Positions 37,593-50,200 of a DNA stretch of 64,000 bases are shown piece after piece. The position numbers were made by a program, and so were the translations under genes. The DNA is from Andrena cerasifolii (Eukaryota; Arthropoda; Insecta; Hymenoptera; Andrenidae). The stretch is from contig NC_135120.1 of the NCBI RefSeq assembly GCF_050908995.1, positions 20,039,433-20,103,432 of the forward strand, written 5' to 3'. A model generated the notes under the pieces. That model was not told the DNA's origin, searched no databases, and saw nothing but the letters and a program-made list of their open reading frames with translations. The number at the start of each line of letters is the position of its first letter. The first letter of the stretch is position 1.

Positions 37593-39256
37593 TAAATGTG
37601 CCGTCACTGCAGTATTATGTTTGTAACTAAATTAATCACATAATTAAAAAATGGTGATGAAAGATTATTTACGAAATTTGTAGCTCTATCGCATGACATT
37701 CTAAGATCGTATGATATATTCTTTATTTCTAAGTAAAAATTGCAAGAATAATAGTACTCCGCGTCCAATTCTTTAAAAAATGGTGTGATTTTGCTTGAGA
37801 ATTACTTTCGACACGCGGTAAAGATTTTTTATACCGTTCCTCTTACAAAATAGAAAAGAATGTTGAAATTCGGTAAATTCTACAGTGTAAATGAGATTGA
37901 AATAAAAGCACCGATAATACAATCACGCACCGTTTCACTTCCTTCCTTTCATATAGCAACATTTTATTTTTGTTAATCAGTTTTATATGTGACATAAAGG
38001 TTTATCATCGAAGCATTTCTTACATCTTACAATTTGACAAATAGAACGTTCATATAATATAATTTCATAACCGTGCATTACATGATTAGAAAAGCCATGT
38101 ATTTTTTGTACTGATCCGCCTTATTATTCGTTTCTAATCTGTAGCTTGTTGCTTATCACATGATACTGTTAATGAGTACAAAAATTACAAATCTTAACGG
38201 ACTAACATTAGAAGTCTATAAAAAAGTACCACAGCGATCGTTTCAAGCAAATGTATAATGTAAAAGTAAAGTAAAAATACCTATTGTAATGTTTATCAAC
38301 ATATAACGTACACAGAGATGTACGTAAATCACTTTCTGTCTATTAATGTTTTACATACATTTCCGGATACTGACATGTACTGTTCTAAGCTCGCCTTATA
38401 TAGGTTTATGAAAATAATGTGTAAACAAAAATATTACCTGTTAACGTAATATTACTTTCCACTGATAACTGAACTAGGGGTCGTCAATTAGTCAAAAACT
38501 GGATACAAAACACATATCGATAAACACACTAAATCACATAGCGAATATGACGTGACGTAAATAACAATAATTGAAAAAGCATAAAATTACATGAGAAATG
38601 CATAATTCTTTAATGCGATAAGAAATTGGCGTTCCTAAAGAAAGGGACAAACATGTAGAATTAACGTAGCGTAGTGAAACATTATATACCTACGAGTGCA
38701 GTGTTTAACAGTAATTTGTTTTTCGAGTTATTGACATAATTTTATGAGTTCTTCTACACCTAATGATAATAGTGTGTTGTAAAAATAATAGCTATCGTAG
38801 TAAAATTATCGTTTCAATCGCTTACTTACTAATTGATACATAAGAAACTTTCTTTGTTGTCCCTTAATTTGTTCCTAGTACAATTTTCCTCCAGATATGG
38901 CATCATAAATCTCACGTTGCTCTGAGTTTCGAAATCTAAATACTTCATTAAATGAAACGTAATAAATTCTGTAGCACACTTATAATATAGCCTCAAGCAT
39001 ATACACGTATAAAAATCTTTCCTTATAAAGTAACTCGAGAACTAACAAAGCCAAGATTCGAAACAATGCTTTACTTTAGAATGTATTCAAAATATCAATA
39101 ATTCTATAGACCTTTACGTTTATTCTGCCTTTGCATACATCAATCTCCTGTAGCAATCACTGAAAGACAAATTACGGATAATAGGTACTTTATATATATA
39201 TATATATTGTTTTTTTAACATAAATTCATTTCTCTTTCTTTAAAATTGTTGCAAAG
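37593..39256. other. AT-rich convergent intergenic region
   Basis: It lies between the 3' ends of eIF3m (+) and the PRAS40/Lobe-type gene (-). I see no exon, only AT-rich sequence with a short TA microsatellite near 39,191-39,207. Much of it is probably 3' UTR of the minus-strand gene. Confidence 0.5.
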
Positions 39257-41519
39257 TCAGATTTGAGTGGAGAAACGAGGACGTGGCAAGTCTCCAAATA
39301 CTGTATCACCATGAACGCTCTTAGCTAGAGCTTTAATCGAGGCTCGAATATTATGTGGATCGTGTGGATCTCTCGAGAACTGAAATACCATTTTAAACGT
39401 TTTAATAAGAAACGTTATTTTATAATATTAGTATACATCAATATACCATTTAAAACGTCATACAATTAAGTTGATTACAATTCGTATTATGAGATGCAAG
39501 TTAGTAGTATGTATGTATATCTGTACCTGATCGTCATCCTGATCTTGAACTGTTCTACGTACGAACGAAGGGAAGGATGGAACACTAACTGGCAACGACT
39601 TAGCTAACGTAGGATGTCCACCTCTCTGTCCCCTTGGCATGTGAATCCCTTCATCTTGACCTGAATCTGAGCACAATATTAATGGCATCATTCAACTTTG
39701 TTATACGCGCAGTAAAATTCGTATAAACTGAGAGTTTAAACTAACCATCTGTGTCAGATCCTTCTTCCGAAGATTGAACTTGGTCGGTAGTAAGAGTGTC
39801 TTCCATCCCTTCTAGAGGAAATAAAGCTTCCGTGTCGAAGCTGCCTGTTCCTTTAGTGTACACGTATAGGCGGTCATTCTTATCTATATTACCATTCTAC
39901 GAAACATTAATCAGACGTTTTCTATTGGACATTTAGAGTTACCAACGACTATGCGCTCAAATATGTAGCTCACTTACAAGAAGATTAGGGGAACTACTAG
40001 CACCTTCTTCGCGCTTAACATTAGGAGTAGTAATAATCTTCGTCTCATTCGATACTACTTGCGATGTTGCGTTTACATTATTAGTTGCGGAGGTAGTTAT
40101 ACTGGTTGTAAAACTATCTGGGGTTGTAGGAGGAGTTTCTATATTATTTGTTAATCTAGCTGCTTCTTCGCCGCTGCATATTATCCTGAAGAACAGGTAG
40201 AAGATATAGATTTAAAAGTATAATCCCAAATCGACTGGATGCGCAATTGCATTATTGATTTGTATGTAAGACCTTGTTAACAATCTATGCTCATTATGAG
40301 CTCTCTCGCGGAACTGTTCTAGTAATTGATATTGTTTTGCAGTGAAGGCACGAATTTTATCTTCTATTTCTGCAGACAACCGTTGGACAGATTCTTCAAG
40401 CTGCTGTTGGAGACCACCCAAAGCCACTTGTACGTTGTTGGGTAACTCGGACACTGGATAGATAAAATACACCATATTATAATAAATATATATCTGACAG
40501 AGATCGAAGCACATCTTTGTCTTCTAAACGAATTATACTCGATTAGTTAAGTTGTATAATTATGGGCCAATTTACCAGAGAATTTGGTAGGCTGCTGACG
40601 GTAATCGAGTTCGTCCAAAGTGTTATGAGCAATTATTATTCTAAATACTGGACTATAATCTGGATTGGATTTTAACTTGTTTATCTCTTCAGGCAAAGTC
40701 TATAACAAACAGAATTATATAAGAAAAATATATGTAAAAAAAAGTTGGGATTAATAACATAAAATTCGTATTTAATTTTGTAGTTACATATTTTTTCTAC
40801 ACTGTAATGCATGAATTAATCATCGAACTTCGCATACTTCGCATATTGTACTATATTCTTTAAGAATCATAATATACACCACGAATACATAAATGTCCGA
40901 ACAAACCAATTTCTCTACTCTCTCCTACTGCAAAATAGAATTTTATACTCACAACGAGATCACTATTAATAAGGACTAAAGCAGCACCATATTCTCTATG
41001 TACAGCATGAGTGTACACAGAGCAATTGTAACAACGGTGAATGACCCATGATCCAACGTTTCTTATCTCCACTAAACCTGGTTGTTCCTTAGTAATACCT
41101 TCCAATTCAGACACCGTTGCAAGATTCTGTTTAGAATAAACATTTCTAATAAAAAAAATTGCGAGCAACTGTACATTCTACTAATTCTAAAAGAAAGTGA
41201 TGTCATTCAGGTATGAAAATGCTGGTTGCCTTTTAAATTATAAGTTATTCTTAAAGTGAAAGTTTTATGTACATAAAAGAAAGAAGGAGAAAGAAAAATA
41301 TCTGACCTGGCAAAAGAAACCATCAGTCTGTTCCTGAAGTGTCAATTCAATATCATCAATGTTGACCTTTTGCAGTTCAGTGCCCCTGGATTTTATGGAC
41401 ACGTTCAAACATTTGCATACAATATGCATCTTACACAATCGGTATACACTGTTTTCTGAAAGAAATTCGAGAAACTCAAGCACACAGTTTCGCGATGCCG
41501 GGACTCGTACACCGTACAT
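39257..41519 (-). CDS. Lobe: PRAS40/Lobe-type TORC1 regulator with long N-terminal extension
   Basis: Eight exons, in transcript order 41519-41307, 41126-40953, 40699-40576, 40453-40273, 40185-39978, 39896-39746, 39666-39527 and 39379-39257, keep phase and give 437 aa. PRAS40 (AKT1S1; Lobe in flies) binds Raptor and restrains mTORC1 until phosphorylated by Akt. The C-terminal third is diagnostic: an acidic stretch with a TOS-like LFPLEGMED near 326, KSLPVSVP at 373-380 (the Raptor-contact and mTOR-phosphorylated segment), and VFGDLPRPRFSTQI at the end, where RPRFST is an Akt-type R-x-R-x-x-T site with T435. The first about 260 residues are unfamiliar: a Cys-containing part (IHRCYNCSVYTHAV) and a coiled-coil-like stretch (about 172-230). 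The start is the first ATG in frame; an in-frame TAG lies further upstream, but an extra 5' exon through an acceptor near 41592 is possible. Confidence 0.8.
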
Positions 41520-43002
41520 ACACAGATCAGTTAATTCTCCTGGTGGTATGGAAACAATATTCCCGAAATGGCTATGCTCGTCGTAAAGCTTCTAATGTTC
41601 GAAATTTGAATCAACCGAAGGCTTCGACGGATAATTAGAACGAAACAATAGAAAGTATGAAACAATAGAGTTCGGCTTAAGGAGTAGCTGCCGCAACACT
41701 GTACGTTCGCGGTGTTGTTAAATTTCAAATCGTGTGTCGAGGCTGTGTTCGATTAAGCAGAACACTGCTACAGAGAGATATTTATTTTCGTAGAGAGCCG
41801 AAACGCTTCGGCTATGGATTCGCTGGTGTTTCCGAGTCGACTACCGTCCAATCCGTTCCGTCGGCTAATTCATACACTGTTGACAGACACGCATACTCCG
41901 AGCCAAGTAAACGAATTACCGAAGGGAGCTCAGTGGCGAATATATTTGCTTCTAAGAGTTCGTTTTCACCGTATACGGAGGTAGTTTTGAATATTAATAA
42001 TCGTATAGCTCGTGCGAACTGTCCCGAATGATTCGTTACAGTTTTATTAAATGATAAATTCCTACATTTCTTGGCTACAACGCGCGTATTTACAAGTATT
42101 TCGGAAAATCTTCGGAGGCTCTACTAAAAATAAACACTGATTTATAGGTGCGTGCAGATGCGTACGTGATCACCCCAGACAAAAACATACTTGCCTTGCT
42201 AGTCAATTGACCGACTTTTACCATATGACATCGGAATTCAATGGTGTGCGAACACACGAGTATGTACATGCACACACACACACACCACGCACGCGCGCGC
42301 GTACACAGTATCCACGCACGTTCGACGCAAGGTTACTTGAAATTACACACGCGATATATAATTTTCGTCTAACATATTCGATAATTTCTATTTCATTTTA
42401 TACTTGTCAATAATGTAGAATACATTCGTATGTAATGAACGAGTGATTTTACGACACTTTAAGAATATATCTTTTGACTAAAACTAAGGACTGTATATTA
42501 TATGCAGATTTTATTTTTCATGTATATTTACTAGTATTTTCTATGAATATTCAAGACTCAAAGTAGGCGGGAATGCTATTTTCAAGATATTCCGTTCAAT
42601 TCTTCTTTCTAAATGTAGGAAGTGTAATATATAAAACGAAGCGCCACGCGAATCCATGATTTTCGAATATATTAAGGATATGCAGGCATTTGTATAAAAA
42701 CACATCTCTATTTGTAAACGAAACAATCTTGTATTCTTTTTTTAAACAACATTATATTGCGGAGATAACATTCATTATGTATATTATTTTACAGAGATAT
42801 GGATATTGTATATTATCTGTATAATAATAATACTGTCCGAACATATTATATTTGTAACAGGATTATATACATGTTTCTTTTATCATAAAATTTTTATCTG
42901 TACATAACAGAATATAAAACGATATTATAATGCAACTATCGGAATGTTAGTTGAATAAAATGGAACAAGCAACAGAAGTGTATATGAAAATATTTGTTAG
43001 TT
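41520..43002. other. intergenic region between the PRAS40/Lobe-type gene and eas
   Basis: This is the 5' flank of the PRAS40/Lobe-type gene and 3' flank of eas, both on the minus strand. The part at 41.6-42.05 kb is less AT-rich and carries a 56-codon plus-strand frame (41814-41984, beginning MDSLVFPSRLP) that I cannot assign. The rest is AT-rich and featureless apart from the CA/CG dinucleotide repeat at 42.27 kb. Confidence 0.4.
42271..42306. repeat. CA/CG dinucleotide microsatellite
   Basis: An alternating CA run passes into an alternating CG run (GCGCGCGC) and ends in GTACAC. All-alternating purine-pyrimidine tracts of this type can adopt Z-DNA. It is probably neutral. Confidence 0.8.
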
Positions 43003-45097
43003 TCATACTCGGGTGCGAAGGCATTCTTGTTTCCACTTGAAATACTCATTAAATCGTATCGCAGCGTACCTATAAATTATTATACCGAATGATATAAAAT
43101 ATTTTCGTAAAGATACTAGTACAATAACAGTTACAAGGAAGGACAAGTGACTGTTCCTATACATTTAGTATCTACAATTTTTCTGTATATTATACATAGA
43201 GATACTTACTCTAGAAAATCAAAGTCGATTGTCGAATGCTCACTCTGTATAAGTCCCCAACAACCCCAAAAAAAGTGTGACAAAAGAACAAATTTATTTA
43301 CTTGTATATACAGTAAATTAATTTCATTTTCAGGTACATAGTTTACATTATTGTATTCCTGAAGATATATGCTTAGCCATGCTTTCTGCAGCTCTCCTTC
43401 AGGGTACAAAGAATAATCAGGATTATCAATACCTACAATAATTTTCATGTTATTAGTTCAATAAATAATCACTTTCAGCGTAGAAATCAGAAAATATCGC
43501 TTGCAAAATAATATTTAAGTATATAATTATAAATTACCAGCAAATTCGGCAAAATGATTAGCTATATCGAAAGCTTGATAATTATAAGCGGTATATTCAA
43601 AGTCGATAAAAGTAACAGTGTTTTCTTTCTCATTGTAAATCACATTTCCTAGAAGTAAATCATTGTGAGCAAAAACAACATTGCTATTTAGATCTTCGAG
43701 CTCCGCCTTTAAGAGCTGATAATTCTGTTTTAACACGGTAAATGGTTTTATAAGTTTCTCGAATCTGAAAGTGAGAATGATCACAATTTGTCGAACAGTT
43801 TGAAGCGTGCGGTTCCTAAATGTTCATAATACGTTACCTGGCTTGTTTGGAATCGTCGGAAAACTCTTTTGGCATGATCTCCATAAACTTTTCTACTTTG
43901 CCCCAAATGCATGCTTCTTTGGAAATATCATTGCTATCGGGTTTAAGTTTATGCATCTGCGCCATTCTCTTGGCGATTAAAGTATATACATTGGGGTTCT
44001 TTACTGTTTCTGTTGTAAGCGTAGTACCTTCGATAAACTGGTAAGCTAAACCATTATTAAACGTGGCGTAAATGGAATGTGTAAAACCCGCTTTATTTAA
44101 TATCTGTGGGATACGTAAATATACTTTTCGTTACCTGGATCCATTCTCATTAACGCAACAATATATATTCCGACGTATGTATACTTACTCGAATGTTTCT
44201 TGTTTCATCTTTACGATTGATTAGCAAATCTGTTTTGTGCCCATAAACTCTGACCAAAACCATCTCATTGTAATGCCCGAAACACCACACTCCTATAAGT
44301 TTATTCGTGATCCCATCTGTAAATATCTGAAAATAAAATTGAATGTAATAGCAATCTACATAGTTTATCTTCTACAAGTGCTACTTATTATAAATCATTG
44401 TTATCAGTAGAATGAAATCTGAACCGAGTACTACAAACTTGTTGTCAACAGATAAAGCCAGATATTACATAAGCTATACATTGACCTCAAATTCTCCATA
44501 ATCATTAGTTTACTACTATCATCTTCTTTGATAAATTCATTTTTATAGTATACTAGCTTTACTACATGGCTTCGCCCAAAATTTGGATTCTGATTTTATA
44601 AAAAAATATTGTTTTTTAGGTTTTTTTTTTGGCGAAAATAGTCACATTCATCTGGATTAGTCAGCAATAATGAGCTGAGGCACATTCCATGATTCCAGAG
44701 TTTATCGTTCGAAAGTGTTTAGGCGACAGACAAACACACAAACATATAGAAGCTTTCTGCTTTATATATTAAGATTGAAAAATAAGAAACCTAAGTATTA
44801 ACATTTACGATAGATATTTAATTACAACTTGTACTTCAAGTGTACTTCAGTTGACGATTAATAGAAAGCATGTTTCTAGCTGCATAATAAATTCAGATAA
44901 ATATAAATATATATATGCACATATATAAAATTTTCATAGGAGCATATATTATTTTTCACAAAATTTCTTACCTTAAAATGCAGTTTGTCCAAAGGCCATG
45001 TAGGCCTGATTTTCTTAATTATCTCTTTGGCGCCATCGACAATCTCATTTTCATCTATCGTTATATCAAAATATGGCTCTTCACATATTTGGTCCAT
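43003..45097 (-). CDS. eas: ethanolamine kinase
   Basis: Six exons in transcript order (45097-44972, 44326-44189, 44103-43838, 43764-43538, 43432-43210, 43069-43003) give 348 aa with all phases consistent. The cytosolic enzyme phosphorylates ethanolamine with ATP, the first step of the CDP-ethanolamine route to phosphatidylethanolamine; the fly orthologue is easily shocked. Diagnostic motifs are the catalytic Brenner-type HNDLLLGN at 210-217 and the choline/ethanolamine-kinase motif FIDFEYTAYNYQAFDIANHF starting at 229, with the metal-binding Asp at 231. The NKFVLLSHFFWGCWGLIQ segment and the terminal YAAIRFNEYFK also fit. The last 67-nt exon is easy to miss: reading through the preceding donor would stop two codons later. 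The first exon encodes an acidic N-terminus (MDQICEEPYFDI). Intron 1 contains a retroelement remnant. Confidence 0.95.
44545..44775. mobile_element. decayed non-LTR retroelement fragment
   Basis: The stretch begins ACTAGCTTTACTACATGGCTTCGCCC-like, runs through GCGACAGACAAACACACAAAC and ends TTATATATTAAGATTG. From memory this layout resembles 3' ends of RTE-type elements scattered through arthropod genomes. It lies within intron 1 of eas. There is no coding capacity. Confidence 0.35.
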
Positions 45098-45566
45098 GAA
45101 TAAAATTTATCTGTAAACATAGATATTTCTGTTGTGTTACCACTATAATTAAATAAGTGGAATGTTATGTACGCATTATTTTTCTAATGGCAAAAATATT
45201 TAGAAATGTGAGTAATATCTTTTGTTACAGAGAATAGACGGTGTATTAATGTTGACAACACATATAATTCACCACAATATTGGAATGTACCAGATATTTG
45301 TTACACACAGATGTCACCTGCTCTATGCAGCAGCAGTTCTACACGTTCTATGGTAACTGGAAGAGTTATATGTACTCCCACATGACACATACTGATAATG
45401 ATTGATACAGTGATACTACACATAGCAAGAGACGGCTAGTGTAATACAAAGACCTTGAGTTCATTAATGCTGCCATATCCAACCAATTTCCACCCCCAGC
45501 GGAAATCATTATCTATTTGCAGGTTCGATACAACGATTTCACGTCGCATGCGCCTAAGTGCATATA

Positions 45567-45632
45567 GGAAAAACGAATGAAAAATACACCAGTCATTATT
45601 AGTCATTATTGGTCATTATAATGACTTTTTCC
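45567..45632. repeat. AGTCATTATT tandem copies within an inverted repeat
   Basis: GGAAAAA on the left and TTTTTCC on the right enclose AGTCATTATT twice, a third variant copy, and then ATAATGAC, which is inverse to the repeat. The whole stretch can fold on itself. It is probably a remnant of a small element. Confidence 0.5.
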
Positions 45633-46532
45633 TGTATTTCGTACGTTCGTGCGTGCCTCCGACCAAGAAACATTTAACATCGCATTCTTTAAATAAATAT
45701 TTATTGTAATATACATAGATCTATTTACAACTGAGAATAAAGCATTATTAATATGTTTGTTAGAAATGATTTGCCGAAAACCATAAAGCCTCTACTTTTA
45801 TATCGGATACGTCATATTTTATGAATTACTTGTAGCCTACAAATAATGAGAAATTGTAGCCAATACTTTGCAAAGAATTATTGCTGTACAGTTTAACTGC
45901 GAACAAATGTTTCATAAACAAGTATACGACAATCGGCTGGATCATCGTCAATATTTATATTTGCAAAACATTGAAATAACGCACCATTGATTTCTTCTTT
46001 CCTTATTAGGCCAATAAATGACGGGAACTGTTACTCCTGGAAGGTTGTAAAACTGTAGCAATTGAATGGCGCCTAATTTAATTGTATTAACGGAAGTATT
46101 AACAAATATCAAACTTAAGACTAGTGAAATACTGCGACATGCATAATTTTTCAACGTAATGACATTAATTTATTAAATTATAGAAGCGCAAACTATGTGT
46201 ATGTCCATTTCTTATATTTTTTTGTTGCCTTTTTTGCGATCTGTTATGGAAACAAAATGTGCACTGTCAATTTGAAATCTTATGGAGAGCTATACCAGAT
46301 ATAGTACATTGAGGGTCATAAATGTCCCTAAATGTCTATAACCGTAATCTTCTTCTTTCTTTCTATCGTACTTTAATTTCATATTATTTCAGGTTCAATT
46401 AGTGTTCTCCTGTGAAATGATAACTGGAAATTCGAAACTTGTGCACAGCACTGTATATTTCGAATGTAAACCATCGTTGATCATTTACTTTCACTGATCA
46501 CTAACTTCAGATCGAATATCCTTTGCAATTAA

Positions 46533-46540
46533 TTTGGCGC
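46533..46540 (+). promoter_or_regulatory. E2F-type site upstream of Blm
   Basis: TTTGGCGC fits the E2F consensus TTTSGCGC. It lies about 740 bp before the first recognised Blm exon in otherwise AT-rich DNA. S-phase repair genes are often E2F targets, so the placement is sensible, but one 8-mer proves little. Confidence 0.25.
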
Positions 46541-47279
46541 CTAGAACAAGTACGGACCGCGATTCGGTATTTGTGAAAAGAGTACTGATAATTAATCAGG
46601 ACAGTATATTGTTTTACAGAATTAAATACCATAAACTAGACTATATGTGTTTTAACCGTTTTAATTTATATTTTTATGCGTTTATGTCACATTAATTTAT
46701 CTTATGAACATACTATGTAAACGTTTTTCTGCCGAATATTAACAATGACATTGTATCGTATTTGTTGAAAAGTTCTGCGACAACAAGAAATGTGCATTTA
46801 TAAAAGAATTTCAATCGTCTCCAGTGATAATCTAACGGTATATCGAATATAGCATTCCACTCATGTTTGCGAATCACATAGTAGCAAATAAATGTACACA
46901 ATTTTCCATTTACCAAATATTTACGCATTTTCAGGATAACAAGGTATTTTTCTGACAGCCAACTTATCAAGAAAATGTCAAAGAGAATTCCAATCAGTCG
47001 CAATGAAATACAGCCTACGTTTATGGGTTTCCTTGAGCGGATTAAAAATAAACAGAACGTAAAATCCAGGTATGAAAAACACATTCATAAGATAAATGAC
47101 GTATAATAAGATAAGATTAATGACGTAGAATGCTATGCGTGTTTAAAGTGTGTAATATAATTAAAAGTTAAGCATTATATGCGATATAACCTATTTATTT
47201 TATTTAGACTTTGTTCTAATGAGAATTATCGAGATATTCCTTATTGTAAAGAAACGATGGTAACAGTTTGTTTTTACAG

Positions 47280-50200
47280 CACTCCAAAATCAACACATAC
47301 AGATTTACAACTCGATAAGAGTTTGGGGGCGCAGAACAACTATGAATCTCGTAATAATATGAAATTGGAAACGAAAGCTAGAACATCCATTATATCTCTC
47401 GTAAGAAAACATTTCATTATTTATGAGGAACATTATAGAGGTCAATATTTTACGGTGTTTAACCTGTTTTAGGATAGCTCCGAAGAGTCAGTACTTTACG
47501 GTGCTAGCAAACCTCCTGACGGTACAAATAGTTGTAATTTAAAGGAAGATTTAGTTGAAAATGATGAATGTGAGCTGAAATTTCCTAAGTCCCGAAATGC
47601 AGAGAAATCAAGATTTCAATTTCTTCAATCGTCGGATAGCGAAGATAATATCGGAATAAAACCATCTTTGAGTTTAAATAGGAGGAACAGAATTTTGGAT
47701 GATAGTAAAGAAGAATTGGAGTCAGATCAAATTTCTTCATCTATGAAAAACGAGAATTATTCGCATCTTACTATAAGTTCGCAACTAACTCCCGAAAGTA
47801 ATGCCTCTAAAACAGAAACAGAAGAAAAAAAAATAATAGATAGCGACGGTCCAAAAACGCCAAAGAAATGTTTGAAAACTAGGAAGAAAGAAAACATTGT
47901 GATATCTGACTCTGATAGTAGTCCAAATTGTAAGAGCAGTCTGAAACGGAGTCCTAGAAAAGAATGGGTGGGGCCAGATTTTAAATTGAACTTGAAATCT
48001 TTAGGCTTAGGAAAGCAGCTAGATCCTTGGATACAATCTGCGAAAGGCCGACCTATTATGTCTTCAATACCTGTAAGTGGTCTATCGAAACATTTATTGT
48101 GGTTGTATTAGATGCGTAAAATATTAATGCTGTATTAATTTCAACGCCATTACGCTAGTTGCTTGCAAATAATTCAATCGTTTCTAGGTCACGAAAGATA
48201 AATTGGAAGACAGATATAAGCAGTTGAAAGATTTCCAAATAGAAATTCTTGAAAAATTTTACGCCACGTTGGATCAAATTCCATTGCCCGTTTTAGAAAA
48301 GTTTCCAAACTTCAACGCACAGACATTTCAAGATTTGAAAATTTTATATCAACATGCTAAAGCGAAAACACGCTTGGTTGAAACGAAGCTAGTTCACGCT
48401 AAAGTTGATGCAAGCCGAGTATCTGCAGATGAAAAGCCATGTGAAATGACACATAGTTCTGCAAATAACTCTGTATTACCAAAAACAACAGGGACATTAA
48501 ACCAGCAGTCAATATTAAGTATCTCAGATGATAGTTTTCATTTTTCTAATTCAAATTTGGCTGATACAGACTCGAATAGTTACTATGCAGTTGAAACAAG
48601 AAGCACAGCTCCAGTAGCAAGAAGGGAATTTGATCAACCGTTACAGAAAAAGAACGAACTGCAAGTAACAGAACAGAACGACAGTATGAGTTTAAGTTAT
48701 TCGCCACTTACCAGTAGATCAAGCGAATCTGCAGTTCAAGGGAAAAAGAGTACATTTCAGTTGAAAAGACCAATTAAAGCTACTGTGGGTATACAAGTTT
48801 CTAAACAGATTGGAGAAATATGGAAAAAAGAAGAAAAATCTAAAGCTATCAGTGCTACTGCGGCAGCTTCTAGTCTCGATGTACATACAACTGCTAACAG
48901 TCTCTACAAACCAGGAAGAGTTGAAGTAAATAAAAGTACGTTATTTACTGCACAGGAAAAGAAAGAGAATCTACAATTCTATGAAAATTTAGGAGACGAA
49001 AGCATTCAAAATAATTGGAATGATATGCTGAATACGCATGGTAAATCAGATAAAACATTTTAGTCCCATTTAGAAATATTATAAGCTATATGTTTATTCA
49101 TTTATTGTAGACGATAGCTCATATTCTGAAGAAATAGTTGAGTGTTTAACCCAAGAACTTGAACTGTTTCCTGCATTAAGTAAAGAGTCTAATATAAAGT
49201 TTAATGCATCAGGTAAATTTCGATTATAAAATCAGCTTATTTTCTTTTGTTTCTGTATATATTTATTATTCTTTATTTAAACATGTAGGCTTTGGAGCGT
49301 TGTCGACACAAAACGTAAACAACACGGAAGATGAGAAAGGAAAGAAGTTAGGTAAAAAAAACATTCAAATCGGTGTTTTTACTGGAAATTACAAAAACGA
49401 CGGTGTCAGTGGCGAATTTGATGGTTTAACATACTCACATTCACGAGAAATGTTAAAGGTAAAACATTGTATTCGTTGTTTCTCCAAAATAATGAATTTC
49501 TAACGTCTTACAAGAATCTGTTTTAATTTTACATAACAATACCATTTCTTTCTATACTTTTAGGTTTTTAGGCAAAAATTTGGGTTGTATTCATTTAGAC
49601 CGAATCAATTGCAAGCAATTAACGCTGCGCTTTTGGGGTTCGACTGTTTTGTTTTGATGCCAACTGGAGGAGGGAAATCATTATGTTATCAACTGCCAGC
49701 ACTTTTGTTACCTGGAGTAACGATTGTCATTTCTCCATTGAAAAGTCTTATCCTTGATCAAGTTCAAAAACTCACATCTCTCGATGTAAATGTTTTTTCA
49801 AATATCCTACATAATTGTGTTGATTATCCCTCGGGTACAAACTAATGGCAAATTTTGCGCAGATTCCGGCGGCGCATATGTCTAGCGCACAAACAGACAC
49901 TCAGGCGGAAGGGATATACAGGGAACTTTCGAAAAGAGAACCAGCGCTCAAATTACTTTATGTAACGCCAGAAAAAATATCTGCATCCCAGAAATTGTGC
50001 AATATTTTAACCACGTTGTACGAGAGAGACTTATTAGGGAGATTTGTTATTGACGAAGCACATTGCGTAAGTCAGTGGGGTCACGATTTCCGACCCGACT
50101 ACAAAAAATTAAAGGTTCTCAGAGAAAATTATCCTAGAGTGCCAACAATTGCTTTAACAGCAACCGCCACGCCAAGGGTTAGAACTGATATATTGCATCA

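Larger units (their letters stand above)
45098..47279. other. divergent intergenic region between eas and Blm
   Basis: It should hold the promoters of both genes and the 5' exon of Blm, which I could not place. Two minus-strand open frames (46154-45948 and 47084-46713) are AT-rich and hydrophobic, with no motif I recognise. The second has a faint resemblance to the C-terminal part of insect odorant receptors, too weak to call. A small repeat cluster lies at 45.57-45.63 kb. Confidence 0.4.
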
